A DNA stretch of 57,323 nt from Aquincola sp. (GCA_022841885.1 JALHQP010000010.1:1-57323); one strand, 5' to 3'; positions 48,899 to 57,323 are shown, numbered from the stretch's first letter. Made by a program: numbers and translations. The notes: generated by a model from the sequence alone, not told the origin.

Positions 48899-49419
48899 GC
48901 ACGCCCGCAGCGGGCCATTCGATCGTCTTCATGGGCGTGTCGGGCTGCGGCAAGTCGAGCCTTGCCGCGGCCGTCAGTACCGAGTTGGGACTGCCACTGA
49001 TCGAGGGCGACGACTACCACTCGGCCGACAGCCGCGACAAGATGCAGCGCGGCATCGCATTGACCGACGATGACCGCAGCCAGTGGCTGGACGAGCTGGC
49101 CGGCATCCTCGCGGCCCACCGCACGGGCATCGTGCTGACGTGCTCGGCCCTGAAGCGCGCTTACCGCCAACGCTTGCGCGCCGACGCGCCCGGCCTTCGC
49201 TTCGTGTTCATGGACCTGAGCCAGGACGAGGCGCAACGGCGCGTCGAGGCGCGCGCGGCGGATCACTTCTTTCCGCCCGGCCTCGTCGCGAGCCAGTTCG
49301 CGACGTTGGAGTCGCCGGTCGGCGAGCCGGCTGTCCTGCGCGTGGACGCCACGGCGCCGCTGGACGAACTGCATGCCGCGGTGACGCGGTGGCTCACCGC
49401 CACCGGGTCGTCGTCCTGA
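48895..49419 (+). CDS. Gluconokinase
   Basis: 174 residues, GntK/IdnK type. The P-loop is VFMGVSGCGKSSLAAAV; next come LIEGDDYHSADSRDKMQRGI with the gluconate-binding Asp, LTCSALKRAYRQRLR and ARAADHFFPPGLVASQFATLE, all family blocks in order. It converts gluconate to 6-phosphogluconate in the cytoplasm. The ATG overlaps the SDR stop (ATGA), so the pair is co-translated. Confidence 0.95.
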   Translation: MSTPAAGHSIVFMGVSGCGKSSLAAAVSTELGLPLIEGDDYHSADSRDKMQRGIALTDDDRSQWLDELAGILAAHRTGIVLTCSALKRAYRQRLRADAPGLRFVFMDLSQDEAQRRVEARAADHFFPPGLVASQFATLESPVGEPAVLRVDATAPLDELHAAVTRWLTATGSSS

Positions 49420-49493
49420 CGGACCGCGTGCGCGCGTCTCAACCCGGGACGCCCATGCAAGGTCGGGCCCCGCGGGTACGATCCCGAACGACC

Positions 49494-50765
49494 ATGCACG
49501 ACGAGCCATTGATCGGTCCCGGCACGAAGGGCTTCCCGCAGGACTGGCCCGCGCTGCATTCCAGCGAGATCGCTGCCCAGGGCTGGCATGCCCTGGCCGA
49601 TGACCTGCCGCTGCCGCTGGCGCTGCTCAAGCGCAGTGCGCTCGAGCACAACCTCGCCTGGATGCAGCGTTTCGTACGCGAGCGGGGTGTCGATCTGGCG
49701 CCGCACGGCAAGACGACGATGTCGCCGCAGTTGTTCCGGCGCCAGATCGATGCCGGGGCCTGGGGGCTGACGGTGGCCACCGTGGCGCAGCTCGCGGTGG
49801 CCGCCGCGGCAGGCGTGCGCCGCGTGCTGATCGCCAACCAGGTGCTGGCGGGGGTCGACCTGGCCGGCATCCGTGCGCTGCAGGCCGCGCACGCAGGGCT
49901 GCGCGTGGTCTTCCTGGTCGACTCGGCCGCGCAGCAGGCACAGATCGAGGCATGGTGCGCATCACACCCGGGCGAGCCGTTCGAGGTGCTGCTCGAGGTC
50001 GGCGTGATGGGTGGGCGCACCGGCTGTCGCGACCACGAGCAGGCGCTGGCGCTGGCGCGCGCGCTGCACGCGAGCACCTGCCTGCGGCTCGTCGGCGTCG
50101 AGTGCTACGAGGGCCTGGGCGCCACCGGGCGCAGCGAGGCCGACGTGCCGTACGCGGCGGCGCTGATGGACCGCGTCGAAGCCGTCGCGCGGCAGGTCGA
50201 CCGCGAGGGCCTGTTCGACGGCGACGAGGTGATCCTGTCGGCCGGCGGCTCGGCAATCTTCGACCTCGTTGCCGGCCGGCTGAGGCCAGCGCTGTCGCGC
50301 CCGGTGCGCGCGCTGCTGCGCTCGGGCTGCTACCTCACGCACGACCACGGGCACTACGGGCGCATGCTCGCCGCTGTGGCCCAGCGCTGCGGCTGCGCCG
50401 ACACCCCGCGCCCGGCGCTCGAGGTCTGGACGCGCGTGCAGTCCTGCCCCGAGCCGGGCCTGGCGCTGCTGGGCGCGGGCCGCCGCGACCTGTCGTTCGA
50501 CATCGAGATGCCCATCCCCTTCGCGCGCGCACCGCTGGGCGCGCGGGCGCCACAAGGCGTGCCGCCGGGCTGGAAGGTCACGGCCCTGAACGACCAGCAC
50601 GCCTACCTGCACTGGGACCCGAGTGATGCCGCGCGCGCGCCGGTGGTCGGCGAACGCGTGGGCCTGGGCATCTCGCACCCCTGCACCACCTTCGACAAGT
50701 GGACGTGGATGCCGGTGGTCGACGACGACTACCGCGTCGTCGACGCGATCACCACCTGCTTCTAG
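49494..50765 (+). CDS. PLP-dependent amino acid deaminase (D-serine dehydratase/DSD1 type)
   Basis: 423 residues. The N-terminal alanine-racemase-like barrel carries the PLP Lys in LAPHGKTTMSPQLFRRQ; the C-terminal beta domain has GVGISHP-type zinc motif here as LGISHPCTTFDKW (His and Cys). HDHGHYGRM and LSAGGSAIFD are further family segments. It dehydrates/deaminates a D-amino acid such as D-serine to pyruvate or acts on a related D-hydroxyamino acid. Start ATG 49494; 74 bases after gluconokinase, so possibly the same transcript. Ends in a 4-base overlap with the convergent sugar dehydrogenase. Confidence 0.87.
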   Translation: MHDEPLIGPGTKGFPQDWPALHSSEIAAQGWHALADDLPLPLALLKRSALEHNLAWMQRFVRERGVDLAPHGKTTMSPQLFRRQIDAGAWGLTVATVAQLAVAAAAGVRRVLIANQVLAGVDLAGIRALQAAHAGLRVVFLVDSAAQQAQIEAWCASHPGEPFEVLLEVGVMGGRTGCRDHEQALALARALHASTCLRLVGVECYEGLGATGRSEADVPYAAALMDRVEAVARQVDREGLFDGDEVILSAGGSAIFDLVAGRLRPALSRPVRALLRSGCYLTHDHGHYGRMLAAVAQRCGCADTPRPALEVWTRVQSCPEPGLALLGAGRRDLSFDIEMPIPFARAPLGARAPQGVPPGWKVTALNDQHAYLHWDPSDAARAPVVGERVGLGISHPCTTFDKWTWMPVVDDDYRVVDAITTCF

Positions 50766-51864
50766 CGCTCCAGGCGCCAGATCTGCCCGGCCTGCTGGTC
50801 GGTCAGTACATACAGCCAGCCGTCGGGACCCTGGCGCACGTCGCGGATGCGGGCCGCGTGGTCGGTGAGCAGCGCGTGCTCCTTGACCACCTTGCGGCCG
50901 TCGAGCTCCAGGCGCACCAGCTTCTGGCCGCGCAGCGCGCCGACAAAGAGCTGGCCCTTCCAGTCGCCATAACGGTCGCTGGTCAGGAAGGCCATGCCCG
51001 AGGGGGCGATCGACACCGGCACCCAGTGGTGCAGCGGCGGCGTGACGTCCGAGCGCTCGGTGCCCTCGCCGATCTTCGTGCCGATGCCGTAATTGCGCCC
51101 GTAGGTGATCACCGGCCAGCCGTAGTTGGCGCCCGCGGCCTCGACGTTCACCTCGTCGCCGCCCTGGGGGCCGTGTTCGTGCGTCCAGAGTTCGCCGCTG
51201 AGCGGGTGCAGCGCGGCACCTTGCAGGTTGCGGTGGCCGTAGCTGAAGATCTCGGGCCGCGCGCCGGCGCGCTGCACGAAGGGGTTGTCGGCCGGCACGC
51301 GGCCGTCGGCCTCGATGCGCACCACCTTGCCGATGTGGTTGTCCAGGGTCTGCGCGTCGTCCTTGCGGTGGAAGCGGTCGCCCAGGGTCACGAACAGGCG
51401 CCCGTCGCGCGCGAAGACCAGGCGCGAGCCGAAGTGGTTGCTGCCGCTGACCTTGGGCTGCTGGCGGAAGATGACCTGCACGTCCAGGAGGCGTTCGCCT
51501 TCGAGCCGGGCCCGTGCCACGGCCGTGCCCGCACCACCGTCACCGGGCTCGGAGAAGCTCCAGTAGACGAGTCGGTTGTCGGCGAACTGCGGGTGCAGCA
51601 CCACGTCGAGCAAGCCACCCTGGCCGCTGGCCGCCACCGGCGGCAGGCCGGCCAGCGGCGCGCCCAGTCGCCGTCGCGCTCGACGATGCGCAGGCGCCCG
51701 GGCCGCTCGGTGACGAGCATGCGCCCGTCGGGCAGGAAGGCCAGGCTCCAGGGGTGCTCGAGGTTGCGCGCCACGACCACCGGCTTCAGGTCGGCAGCCA
51801 CTGCCGAAGTGGTCATGCCTGAAGCCACGAGCAGCAGGGCGCAAGCGAGGGATCGAAGCTTCAT
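50762..51864 (-). pseudogene. PQQ-dependent aldose sugar dehydrogenase, frameshifted
   Basis: The N-terminus (from ATG 51864: signal peptide [21 protein letters not shown], then [20 protein letters not shown] and [10 protein letters not shown]) is in one frame. The rest ([26 protein letters not shown] onward, with [21 protein letters not shown] and SDRYGDWKGQLFVGAL) is in another. The switch is at 51660-51670 and is explained by one missing base. The joined product would be about 367 residues, normal for the soluble (Yli-type) dehydrogenase family that oxidises aldoses in the periplasm. Either a recent pseudogene or a sequencing error. The gene after it is an intact paralog. Confidence 0.75.
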
Positions 51865-51905
51865 GGCCCGCATGGTGCCGCAGGGCCCAAGACCCTGTGG
51901 TGCAC

Positions 51906-53159
51906 TCAGCGCGACACGCGCACGATGCGGCCGCTGTCGGTCAGCAGGTACAGCCAGCCGTCGGGGCCCTGCACGACGTGGCGGATGCGCTGGCTCAGCG
52001 CGGCGACCACGGCGACTTCCTCGCGCGACGTCACGTTGTGGTTGGCGTCGACCACCAGGCGCCACAGCGTCTGGCCGGCCAGCGCGCCGACGAAGAGGTT
52101 GCCCTGCCACTCGGGGAAGCCGGCCCCGGTATAGAACGTCATGCCGCTGGGGGCGTCGGACAGCGGCACCCACCAACTCTCAGGTTCCTCGTAGGTCGGC
52201 GCATGCGTGCCGCCACCGACCGCGCAACTCGTGCTGACCGGCGAGCCATAGGGACAACCGTAGCTGCGCAGCGGCCAGCCGTAGTTGCGGCCTGCCAGCA
52301 CGCGGTTGATCTCGTCGCCGCCCTGAGGGCCATGTTCGCTGACCCACACATCGCTGGTGCCGGGACGCACGGCGGCACCCTGTGGGTTGCGGTGGCCGAG
52401 GCTCCAGAGGCCCGGCAACGCGCCCGCGGGGAATGTGGGATTGCCGGCTGGGATCGTGCCGTCGCGGTTCAATCGTACGACCTTGCCAGTGGTTCGCGCG
52501 ACGTTCTGTGCCCACTGCGTGCCGGGGCTTGACGGATCGTCCTGCGCACGTTCGCCGGCTGTCACGTAGAGCGTGTTGTCTGGGCGAAAGGCAATGCGCG
52601 AGCCGTAGTGCGCGTCGCCGCCGAGCTTGGGAAACTGCTGCCAGATCACATCGGCGCCGGCACTGCCGTTGCTGCGTCGCAGAGCGTTGCCGACCAGCCG
52701 TCCGCGCGCGAGCGCGGTGCCCGAGCCGCCGCTGCCGTTCTCCGCAAACGTGAAGTACACCCACGGGTCGGTCGCGAAGTCCGGATCCAGCTGCACATCC
52801 AGCAGACCACCCTGGCCGGTGTTGTTCACGGCGGGCACGCCGGTGACCGTGGCGTCGATCGCCGAGCCATCGGCACGCACGATGACCATCGAGCCGGCCT
52901 TCTGCGTGACGAGCATGCGGCCGTCGGGCAGGAAGGCCATGCCCCAGGGGCTCGCCAGCGACACGCCGAGTTGCATGGCCACCGGTGGGCCGCCCGACGG
53001 CGGCGGCGGGGGAGGTGGGGGAGGTGGGGGAGGTGGGGGTCCGGAGGACGGAGGGGCACCGGCGTCGCCGCCACCGCCGCCGCAGGCGGTCAACCCGGTG
53101 GCGGCCAATGCAAATTGGGCACTCAACCAGAGGAAGGTTTTTCGGCGGTCGGTCTGCAT
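51906..53159 (-). CDS. PQQ-dependent aldose sugar dehydrogenase lipoprotein
   Basis: 417 residues. A lipobox ([11 protein letters not shown]) marks lipid attachment, followed by a Gly-rich stretch and a run of 14 prolines as linker (residues about 42-55). The beta-propeller starts at [20 protein letters not shown] and contains [47 protein letters not shown] and [16 protein letters not shown]. It would oxidise aldoses at the outer side of the cell with PQQ. It lies 41 bases upstream of the frameshifted paralog, same strand, and can replace its function. Confidence 0.9.
   Translation of the reverse strand: MQTDRRKTFLWLSAQFALAATGLTACGGGGGDAGAPPSSGPPPPPPPPPPPPPPSGGPPVAMQLGVSLASPWGMAFLPDGRMLVTQKAGSMVIVRADGSAIDATVTGVPAVNNTGQGGLLDVQLDPDFATDPWVYFTFAENGSGGSGTALARGRLVGNALRRSNGSAGADVIWQQFPKLGGDAHYGSRIAFRPDNTLYVTAGERAQDDPSSPGTQWAQNVARTTGKVVRLNRDGTIPAGNPTFPAGALPGLWSLGHRNPQGAAVRPGTSDVWVSEHGPQGGDEINRVLAGRNYGWPLRSYGCPYGSPVSTSCAVGGGTHAPTYEEPESWWVPLSDAPSGMTFYTGAGFPEWQGNLFVGALAGQTLWRLVVDANHNVTSREEVAVVAALSQRIRHVVQGPDGWLYLLTDSGRIVRVSR
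53011..53039. repeat. 9-base tandem repeat encoding the poly-proline linker
   Basis: Just over three units of GGAGGTGGG (plus strand), period 9, inside the sugar dehydrogenase gene. The plus strand is a G-run array able in principle to form a quadruplex; the repeat is prone to slippage, so linker length may vary between strains. Confidence 0.7.
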
Positions 53160-53215
53160 GCCCGTAGCCTACGGCGCTTTGGCGGCGCCGCGTGCAACCA
53201 CATGCAAACCAGGGA

Positions 53216-55348
53216 CTACAGGTTGCCCGCGAACAGCCGCCGCACGAACAGGTCCTTGAAGCTGTGCGCGTCGGCCAGGCCCAGGCGCTCCAGGTACGCG
53301 TGCGGCGCCTCCTTGCCCTCCCACAGGCTCCTGACCGCCATCTGCACCAGTTCGAGCGGGTGCTCGCTGGCGTGCTTCAACTTCTTCAGCGCACGCACGA
53401 TGTGCAGTTCGTCGTCGGTGAGGTCGGTACCGAACGGGAAGTCGGGCAACAACCCGGCCTCGGCCCAGGGGTGCAGCTTGTCGTGCAGGGCCTGCGGCAG
53501 GTTGTGGCGGTAGCGTTCGGGCACTTCGTAGCCGGCCGGCAGCTTGCCCTGTGCCTTGGCCTGGTGCACCAACTCGTCCTGGAAGCGTGAATCGGCCACC
53601 GCGATCAGGCGCTGCACCACCTCGACGTCGGGCTGGCCGCGCAGGTCGGCCACGCCGTACTCGGTGACGACGATGTCGCGCAGGTGGCGCGGGATGGTGA
53701 CGTGGCCGTAGTTCCAGACGATCGACGAACGTGGCCCGTCGCGGTGCTCGTGCGTGGCGCGCAGCATCATCACCAGGCGCGCGTCGGGCAGCGCATGCGC
53801 CATGGCGACGAAGTTGTATTGGCCGCCGACGCCGCTGACCACCTGGCCGCTGTCGAGCGCGTCGCTGACCGCGGCGCCGAGCGCGGTGACCATCATCGTG
53901 GTGTTCATGAAGCGCGCCTTGACCCGCTGCGCGCGTTTCAGGTCACCGTCGCCCGCGCTCGTGCTGTAGAGCTGGTTGATGAAGTCGATGCGCGTCATGT
54001 CGATCTTGGCCAGCTCCTGCGGCGGCATCGTGCGCAGGCGTTCGTAGAAGTCCTGCGGTCCGAGGAAGAAGCCGCCGGTCATGAACACGCCGCCGAGCAG
54101 GCGCGTGCCGAGCATCTGCGACGCCGCGGTGGCGAAGGCCTCCTCGTCGCGCAAGTCGGCGCTGCACTTCATCGGACCCATCGAGAGCAGCCCGCCGGCC
54201 AGCCGCACCTCGGGGCGCAGCACGCCGTAGCGTTGCAGGAAGGCAAGGTCCTCGCCCGTGAGGGGCGAGCGCACGCGGCCGGCGTCGAGCAGCGCACGCA
54301 GCGTGTCGGGCGTGACGGTCTCGTCGGCTATGCGGCCGTGGTTGATCAGCTGCTGCAGCACCGCGTCGCCGAACACCTCGCGCCGGATGATCCCGGCCTC
54401 GATCAGGCGCAGGAAGCCGTTGACGAACATCTCCGAGCAACCGTACAGGCCGCGGTCGAAGCGGCTGGTCAGGCGGCCGTCGAGGCCGTCCGGGCACAGC
54501 GATTCGAGGATGCGCCGGAACTCGGCGCCATGGCGGTCGCGCACGATCAGCGCTTGCGCGATCGCGTCGCCGAGCGAGCCGATGCCGATCTGCAGCGTGC
54601 CGCCGTCCTCGACCAGGCTAGCCGCGTGCAGGCCGATCGCATAGTCGGCCGGTGTCACCTTGTTGTTGGGCGCCCCGAACAGCGTGTGCGTGGCCGCCGG
54701 GTCGGTGACCACCACGTCGAACATCGACGGCGCGACCTCGGCGCCGTTGGGCATGAAGGGCATCTTGCGGTTGATCACGCCGACCTTGAGCAGCGGCTTG
54801 CCGAGCTCGGCGTAACGTTCGATCACCTCGAAGGTGACGTCCGGGTTGCTCGACAGGCTCAGGCGCAGCTCGTCGCCCTCGCCGCGTGCCGCCACCGCCT
54901 GCGCGATCACGTTCATGCCCTGCACGCCCATGTCGCGCGCGACGAAGGTGTAGTTGGTGGAGATGTAGCCCTGCTGCGCGACGGCGTTGCCGAGGTAGTC
55001 GCCCGTCTTCATGAAGAACTCGCGCACCTCGATGTTCGAAGGCAGGGCGTTGGCGCGCAGGTCCTTCACGTATTCGAGGTCGGGGTAGTCGGCGAACAGG
55101 CGCTCGACCAGCGGCTCCAGGAAGTGCTGCTCCAGCTCGCTGTGTCCGGCCGGTTTGGCCAGCGACAGCGCCGTGATGATGCGGAGCTTCCGCGCCGGGT
55201 TGGCCTTGATGCGGCGGTACAGCGCGTTGGCGAAGGGGTTGGGCTTGCCGATGCCCAGCGGCAGGCCGAGCACGATGTCGCCCGGGATCGTGTCAAGCAC
55301 ATGGTCGACCGCGGCGTCGATGCGGTCGATGAGCAGGGGCGCGGGCAT
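53216..55348 (-). CDS. Acetyl-CoA hydrolase/CoA-transferase family protein
   Basis: 710 residues, longer than the usual 500-residue family. The N-terminal AcH domain contains VLGLPLGIGKPNPFANALY; the C-terminal AcH_C domain has SGVGGQYNFVAMAHALPDAR, SIVWNYGHVTIPRHLRDIVVTEYGVADLRGQ with the family Glu region, and a helical tail of about 120 residues that I do not assign. It would move CoA between acetyl-CoA and another acid, or hydrolyse it. SD GAGGA before ATG 55348. An FNR-like box at 55408 suggests expression when oxygen is low. Confidence 0.87.
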   Translation of the reverse strand: MPAPLLIDRIDAAVDHVLDTIPGDIVLGLPLGIGKPNPFANALYRRIKANPARKLRIITALSLAKPAGHSELEQHFLEPLVERLFADYPDLEYVKDLRANALPSNIEVREFFMKTGDYLGNAVAQQGYISTNYTFVARDMGVQGMNVIAQAVAARGEGDELRLSLSSNPDVTFEVIERYAELGKPLLKVGVINRKMPFMPNGAEVAPSMFDVVVTDPAATHTLFGAPNNKVTPADYAIGLHAASLVEDGGTLQIGIGSLGDAIAQALIVRDRHGAEFRRILESLCPDGLDGRLTSRFDRGLYGCSEMFVNGFLRLIEAGIIRREVFGDAVLQQLINHGRIADETVTPDTLRALLDAGRVRSPLTGEDLAFLQRYGVLRPEVRLAGGLLSMGPMKCSADLRDEEAFATAASQMLGTRLLGGVFMTGGFFLGPQDFYERLRTMPPQELAKIDMTRIDFINQLYSTSAGDGDLKRAQRVKARFMNTTMMVTALGAAVSDALDSGQVVSGVGGQYNFVAMAHALPDARLVMMLRATHEHRDGPRSSIVWNYGHVTIPRHLRDIVVTEYGVADLRGQPDVEVVQRLIAVADSRFQDELVHQAKAQGKLPAGYEVPERYRHNLPQALHDKLHPWAEAGLLPDFPFGTDLTDDELHIVRALKKLKHASEHPLELVQMAVRSLWEGKEAPHAYLERLGLADAHSFKDLFVRRLFAGNL

Positions 55349-55407
55349 GTCGGTCCTCGGTCGGTGATCGGGTCGACCGACTGTGGCCTGCCGCCGCGCG
55401 TCAGGGC

Positions 55408-55421
55408 TTGAGCGCGCTCAA
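55408..55421 (-). promoter_or_regulatory. FNR/ANR-like box upstream of the acetyl-CoA hydrolase gene
   Basis: TTGA-GCGCGC-TCAA, extended to the 16-bp palindrome CTTGAGCGCGCTCAAG. The centre is 66.5 bases before the ATG at 55348; a CACAGT -10-like hexamer at 55385-55380 gives a start near 55373, again placing the box at -41.5. Confidence 0.55.
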
Positions 55422-55444
55422 GCGCGCGCGATGGCGCGCGCCCG

Positions 55445-56557
55445 TCAGGCGGGGACCGGGCGGCGCGGCGGGTGGGTCGCCGCTCGCGGCGTGCCGGTGT
55501 CGGCGCGCGCGATGGTGGCGAACAGGTCCTTCGGGTCCGCCAGGCGCGGCACGAGCTGGATCGTGTCGCCGATGCCGAGCTCGCGCGCGGCGTCGAACAG
55601 GAAGTGCAGCGCGGAGTAGTCCTCGAGCGCGAAGCCGACCGAGTCGAACACGGTCACCTCGTCGGCGTGGTTGCGGCCGCCCACCTGTCCCGCGAGCACG
55701 CGCCACAGCTCGGTGACCGCGAAGTCGGCCGGCATCTGCTGCAGGTCGCCCTCGATGCGCGTCTGCGGTTCGTACTCGACGAACACCGACGCGCCGCGCA
55801 GCACGTCGGCGTGCAGCTCGGTCTTGCCGGGGCAGTCGCCGCCGACGGCGTTCAGGTGCATGCCGGGCTCGATCATCCCGGGCGTGACGATGGTTGCCAG
55901 CGTCTTGTCGGCGGTGATCGTGGTCACGATGTCAGCGCCGCGCACCGCGTCGGCCGCGCTCTCGCAGACCCGCAGTTCGAGGCCCGGGCCGCCGGCGTTC
56001 ATGAGGTTGCGCACCAGCTTGGCGGTGGCCAGCGGGTCGGTGTCGTACAGGCGCAGCGTGCGGATGCCCAGCAGGTCGCGGAAGGCGAGCGCCTGGAACT
56101 CGCTCTGCGCGCCGTTGCCGATGAGGGCCATCACCCGGCTGTCGGGCCGCGCCAGCGCCCGAGCGGCCACGGCCGACATCGCGGCAGTGCGGATCGCGGT
56201 GGCGAGCGTGAACTCGGCCAGCAGGCGCGGCGCGCCGGTGTCCACGTCGGCCAGCACGCCGAAGGCCATCACGGTGGAGGCGCCGCGCTGCGTGTTCTTC
56301 GGGTGGCCGTTGACGTACTTGAAGGCGTAGCGCGCGGCGTCGGCCACCGGCATCAGCTCGATCACGCCGTGCTCGGAGTGGCTGGCCACGCGGGCGGTCT
56401 TGTCGAAGTCGTTCCAGCGTCGGAAGTCGGCCTCGATACGCTCGGCCACGCCGGCGATGCACTCTGGCAGGCCCTTGCGCGCGACGATGCGGGCGACGTC
56501 GGGGGCGCCGAGGTACAGGGTGTCGGTGTCGAAGGTGGGCTGGGGATTGCGGTGCAT
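55445..56557 (-). CDS. Ornithine cyclodeaminase/mu-crystallin family protein
   Basis: 370 residues. The N-terminal substrate domain has LYLGAPDVARIVARKG and FKYVNGHPKNTQRGASTVMAFG; the Rossmann domain has MALIGNGAQSEFQALAF and TTITADKTLATIVTPGMIEPGMHLNAVGGD, where Asp at the end of GGD is the catalytic residue of the family. It converts ornithine to proline plus ammonia, or acts on a related amino acid; the length fits true cyclodeaminases. Start ATG 56557. Divergent from the Lrp/AsnC regulator, which probably controls it. Confidence 0.88.
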   Translation of the reverse strand: MHRNPQPTFDTDTLYLGAPDVARIVARKGLPECIAGVAERIEADFRRWNDFDKTARVASHSEHGVIELMPVADAARYAFKYVNGHPKNTQRGASTVMAFGVLADVDTGAPRLLAEFTLATAIRTAAMSAVAARALARPDSRVMALIGNGAQSEFQALAFRDLLGIRTLRLYDTDPLATAKLVRNLMNAGGPGLELRVCESAADAVRGADIVTTITADKTLATIVTPGMIEPGMHLNAVGGDCPGKTELHADVLRGASVFVEYEPQTRIEGDLQQMPADFAVTELWRVLAGQVGGRNHADEVTVFDSVGFALEDYSALHFLFDAARELGIGDTIQLVPRLADPKDLFATIARADTGTPRAATHPPRRPVPA

Positions 56558-56602
56558 GGCTGCCAGTGTGGCCAGGGCCTGCGACAAGCAGAAGCGTCAG
56601 AA

Positions 56603-56632
56603 TTGTCCCGAAACATCCATGTCGTTGGACAA
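56603..56632. promoter_or_regulatory. Inverted repeat between the cyclodeaminase and Lrp/AsnC genes
   Basis: TTGTCC (56603-56608) and GGACAA (56627-56632) with 18 bases between, in the shared 97-base control region. Spacing of about two helical turns suits an Lrp-type octamer. AT-rich sequence (TCTAAAATGC) follows ahead of the regulator start. Confidence 0.5.
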
Positions 56633-56654
56633 AACGTCAGTCTAAAATGCTGAA

Positions 56655-57092
56655 ATGGCAAAATCGGACTCGATCGACAGCACCGACCAGCGCCTGATCG
56701 CGCTGCTGCGCCACGACGCGCGGCTGTCGGTCGCGGCGCTGGCGGCCAAGCTCGGCGTGTCGCGCGGCACGGTCAACAACCGCATCGCCAAGCTCGAGGC
56801 CGCAGGCGTCATCGTCGGCTACACGGTGCAGCTGCGCCCCGATGCGCGGCCGAACGAGATCCGCGCCTGGATGGGCATCCTGGTCGAAGGCAACCAGACG
56901 CGCGAGGTGATCGCCAACCTGCTCGGCGAGCCGGGTGTGGCCGAGCTGCACGACACCAACGGCCGCTGGGACCTGCTGGCCGAACTGCGCGCGACGACGA
57001 TGGCCGAGCTGTCGCAGGTGCTGGAGCGCATCCGTTTGCTCAAGGGCATCCGGGGCACCGAGACCAGCATTCACCTGGCGACGTATCGCTAG
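56655..57092 (+). CDS. Lrp/AsnC-family regulator
   Basis: 145 residues. The helix-turn-helix is STDQRLIALLRHDARLSVAA then LGVSRGTVNNRIAKLEAAGV; the RAM ligand domain follows (IRAWMGILVEGNQTREVIAN, GVAELHDTNGRWDLLAELRA). Lrp-type proteins form octamers and respond to an amino acid, here likely ornithine, arginine or a related compound given the divergent cyclodeaminase gene. Start ATG 56655. Confidence 0.93.
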   Translation: MAKSDSIDSTDQRLIALLRHDARLSVAALAAKLGVSRGTVNNRIAKLEAAGVIVGYTVQLRPDARPNEIRAWMGILVEGNQTREVIANLLGEPGVAELHDTNGRWDLLAELRATTMAELSQVLERIRLLKGIRGTETSIHLATYR

Positions 57093-57148
57093 CTTGTCGC
57101 GCGTCGTGTCGCGGCAGGCGGTACCCAGCAGGGGCTCCCCCTGGAGCG

Positions 57149-57167
57149 GTTGACCCTGCGGGTCAAC
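57149..57167 (+). terminator. Hairpin after the Lrp/AsnC gene
   Basis: Perfect 8-bp stem GTTGACCC/GGGTCAAC with a 3-base loop, 57 bases after the stop; no U-run follows, so terminator function is tentative. Confidence 0.4.
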
Positions 57168-57185
57168 TTCGCTGCGGTGCTCGCG

Positions 57186-57291
57186 CTTGGGGTCGCGCCG
57201 AACAACTCGCGGCGCTCACTTCGTTCGCTCTGCTCAGACACGTTCGGCGGGTCAGTTCACGAAGCGCGCGGGTACGCGCGCCGACCCCAAG
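57186..57291. repeat. Long inverted repeat at the window edge
   Basis: 10-bp exact arms CTTGGGGTCG and CGACCCCAAG about 86 bases apart, extended imperfectly inward by GC-rich bases. It looks like an intergenic repeat unit whose other copies would lie outside the window. Confidence 0.5.
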
Positions 57292-57323
57292 CCCTGCGCT
57301 CCTCGCCGCTCCACAGGTCGCCC

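Larger units (their letters stand above)
57093..57323. other. Gene-free right end with inverted repeats
   Basis: No convincing coding frame in 231 bases. A perfect hairpin GTTGACCC-TGC-GGGTCAAC (57149-57167) could end the Lrp/AsnC message. A larger inverted repeat CTTGGGGTCG (57186-57195) / CGACCCCAAG (57282-57291) encloses GCGCTCACTTCGTTCGCTC-like sequence typical of repetitive intergenic DNA. Confidence 0.5.

Noticed and set aside
53001-53040. CRISPR-like or minisatellite array
   Set aside because: Units are only 9 bases without spacers and are in frame within a lipoprotein gene, encoding proline.
57093-57323. Truncated mobile element at the right edge
   Set aside because: There are inverted repeats but no transposase fragment and no target-site duplication visible; more likely an intergenic repeat.

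Overview
The window looks like a piece of chromosome from a free-living, metabolically versatile betaproteobacterium of the order Burkholderiales. The reasons are very high G+C in all codon third positions, Bug-family (TTT) solute receptors without their membrane partners, several TRAP transporters, a tandem glycine riboswitch in front of dadA, and SapC, CsbD and BON family proteins of the kind seen in that order. I see no phage, plasmid, insertion-sequence or CRISPR structure. Gene density is high, with many 1-4 base start/stop overlaps, and no gene-free stretch exceeds about 250 bases.

Layout. (1) 1-8880, minus strand: one long operon reading SMP-30 lactonase, GntR/FCD regulator, beta-decarboxylating dehydrogenase, Gfo/Idh/MocA oxidoreductase, TRAP dctP-dctQ-dctM, Bug receptor, small monooxygenase-fold protein, and 3-oxo-tetronate kinase cut by the left edge. 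It looks like an uptake and breakdown route for a sugar acid, with a 30-bp palindrome at its first start codon. (2) 8933-12194: LysR regulator, divergent Bug receptor and M20 amidohydrolase. (3) 12205-13693: tandem glycine riboswitch and dadA. (4) 13712-17592: tRNA-Ser(UGA), a 5'-half tRNA-Ser remnant, apaH, a CBS/transporter-associated membrane protein, SapC and a TetR regulator. (5) 17731-23271: TRAP transporter, a QsuD-like quinate/shikimate dehydrogenase, a VOC/HPPD-like protein and a 3-dehydroshikimate dehydratase-like TIM barrel. The last two resemble the halves of a fused QuiC1-type enzyme encoded as separate genes. (6) 23268-26943, minus: Gfo/Idh/MocA oxidoreductase, NIPSNAP protein, a second shikimate-dehydrogenase-family enzyme and an orphan LivJ receptor.

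(7) 27059-38542 is the most unusual part: IclR regulator, three 3-ketosteroid-dehydrogenase-like flavoproteins, two SDRs, a tandem pair of paralogous TIM-barrel proteins with full metal-ligand sets, a NIPSNAP protein and an AraC regulator, interrupted by a hemerythrin gene. No steroid-ring genes are present. Together with three shikimate-dehydrogenase-family enzymes, a type II dehydroquinase and the dehydroshikimate-dehydratase-like enzyme, I infer a network that oxidises or aromatises alicyclic hydroxy/keto acids (quinate, shikimate or cyclohexane-carboxylate relatives).

(8) 38678-45921: SRPBCC, PAS-only and RidA proteins, a livHMGF operon without receptor, a divergent PcaR/PobR-type IclR regulator, then UspA, BON lipoprotein and CsbD stress proteins. 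(9) 46163-50765: two small unknown proteins, aroQ and aroE, a gluconate 5-dehydrogenase/gluconokinase pair and a D-serine-dehydratase-like enzyme. (10) 50762-57092: two tandem PQQ-type sugar dehydrogenase genes (one frameshifted), an acetyl-CoA hydrolase/transferase, an ornithine-cyclodeaminase-family enzyme and a divergent Lrp/AsnC regulator. The last 230 bases hold only inverted repeats.

Across regions, three genes (hemerythrin, uspA, acetyl-CoA hydrolase) each have an FNR/ANR-like box TTGA-N6-TCAA 61-67 bases before the start codon, with a -10-like hexamer at the spacing expected for class II activation. This suggests a small oxygen-responsive regulon. All functional calls are from reading translated sequence; no database search was run.
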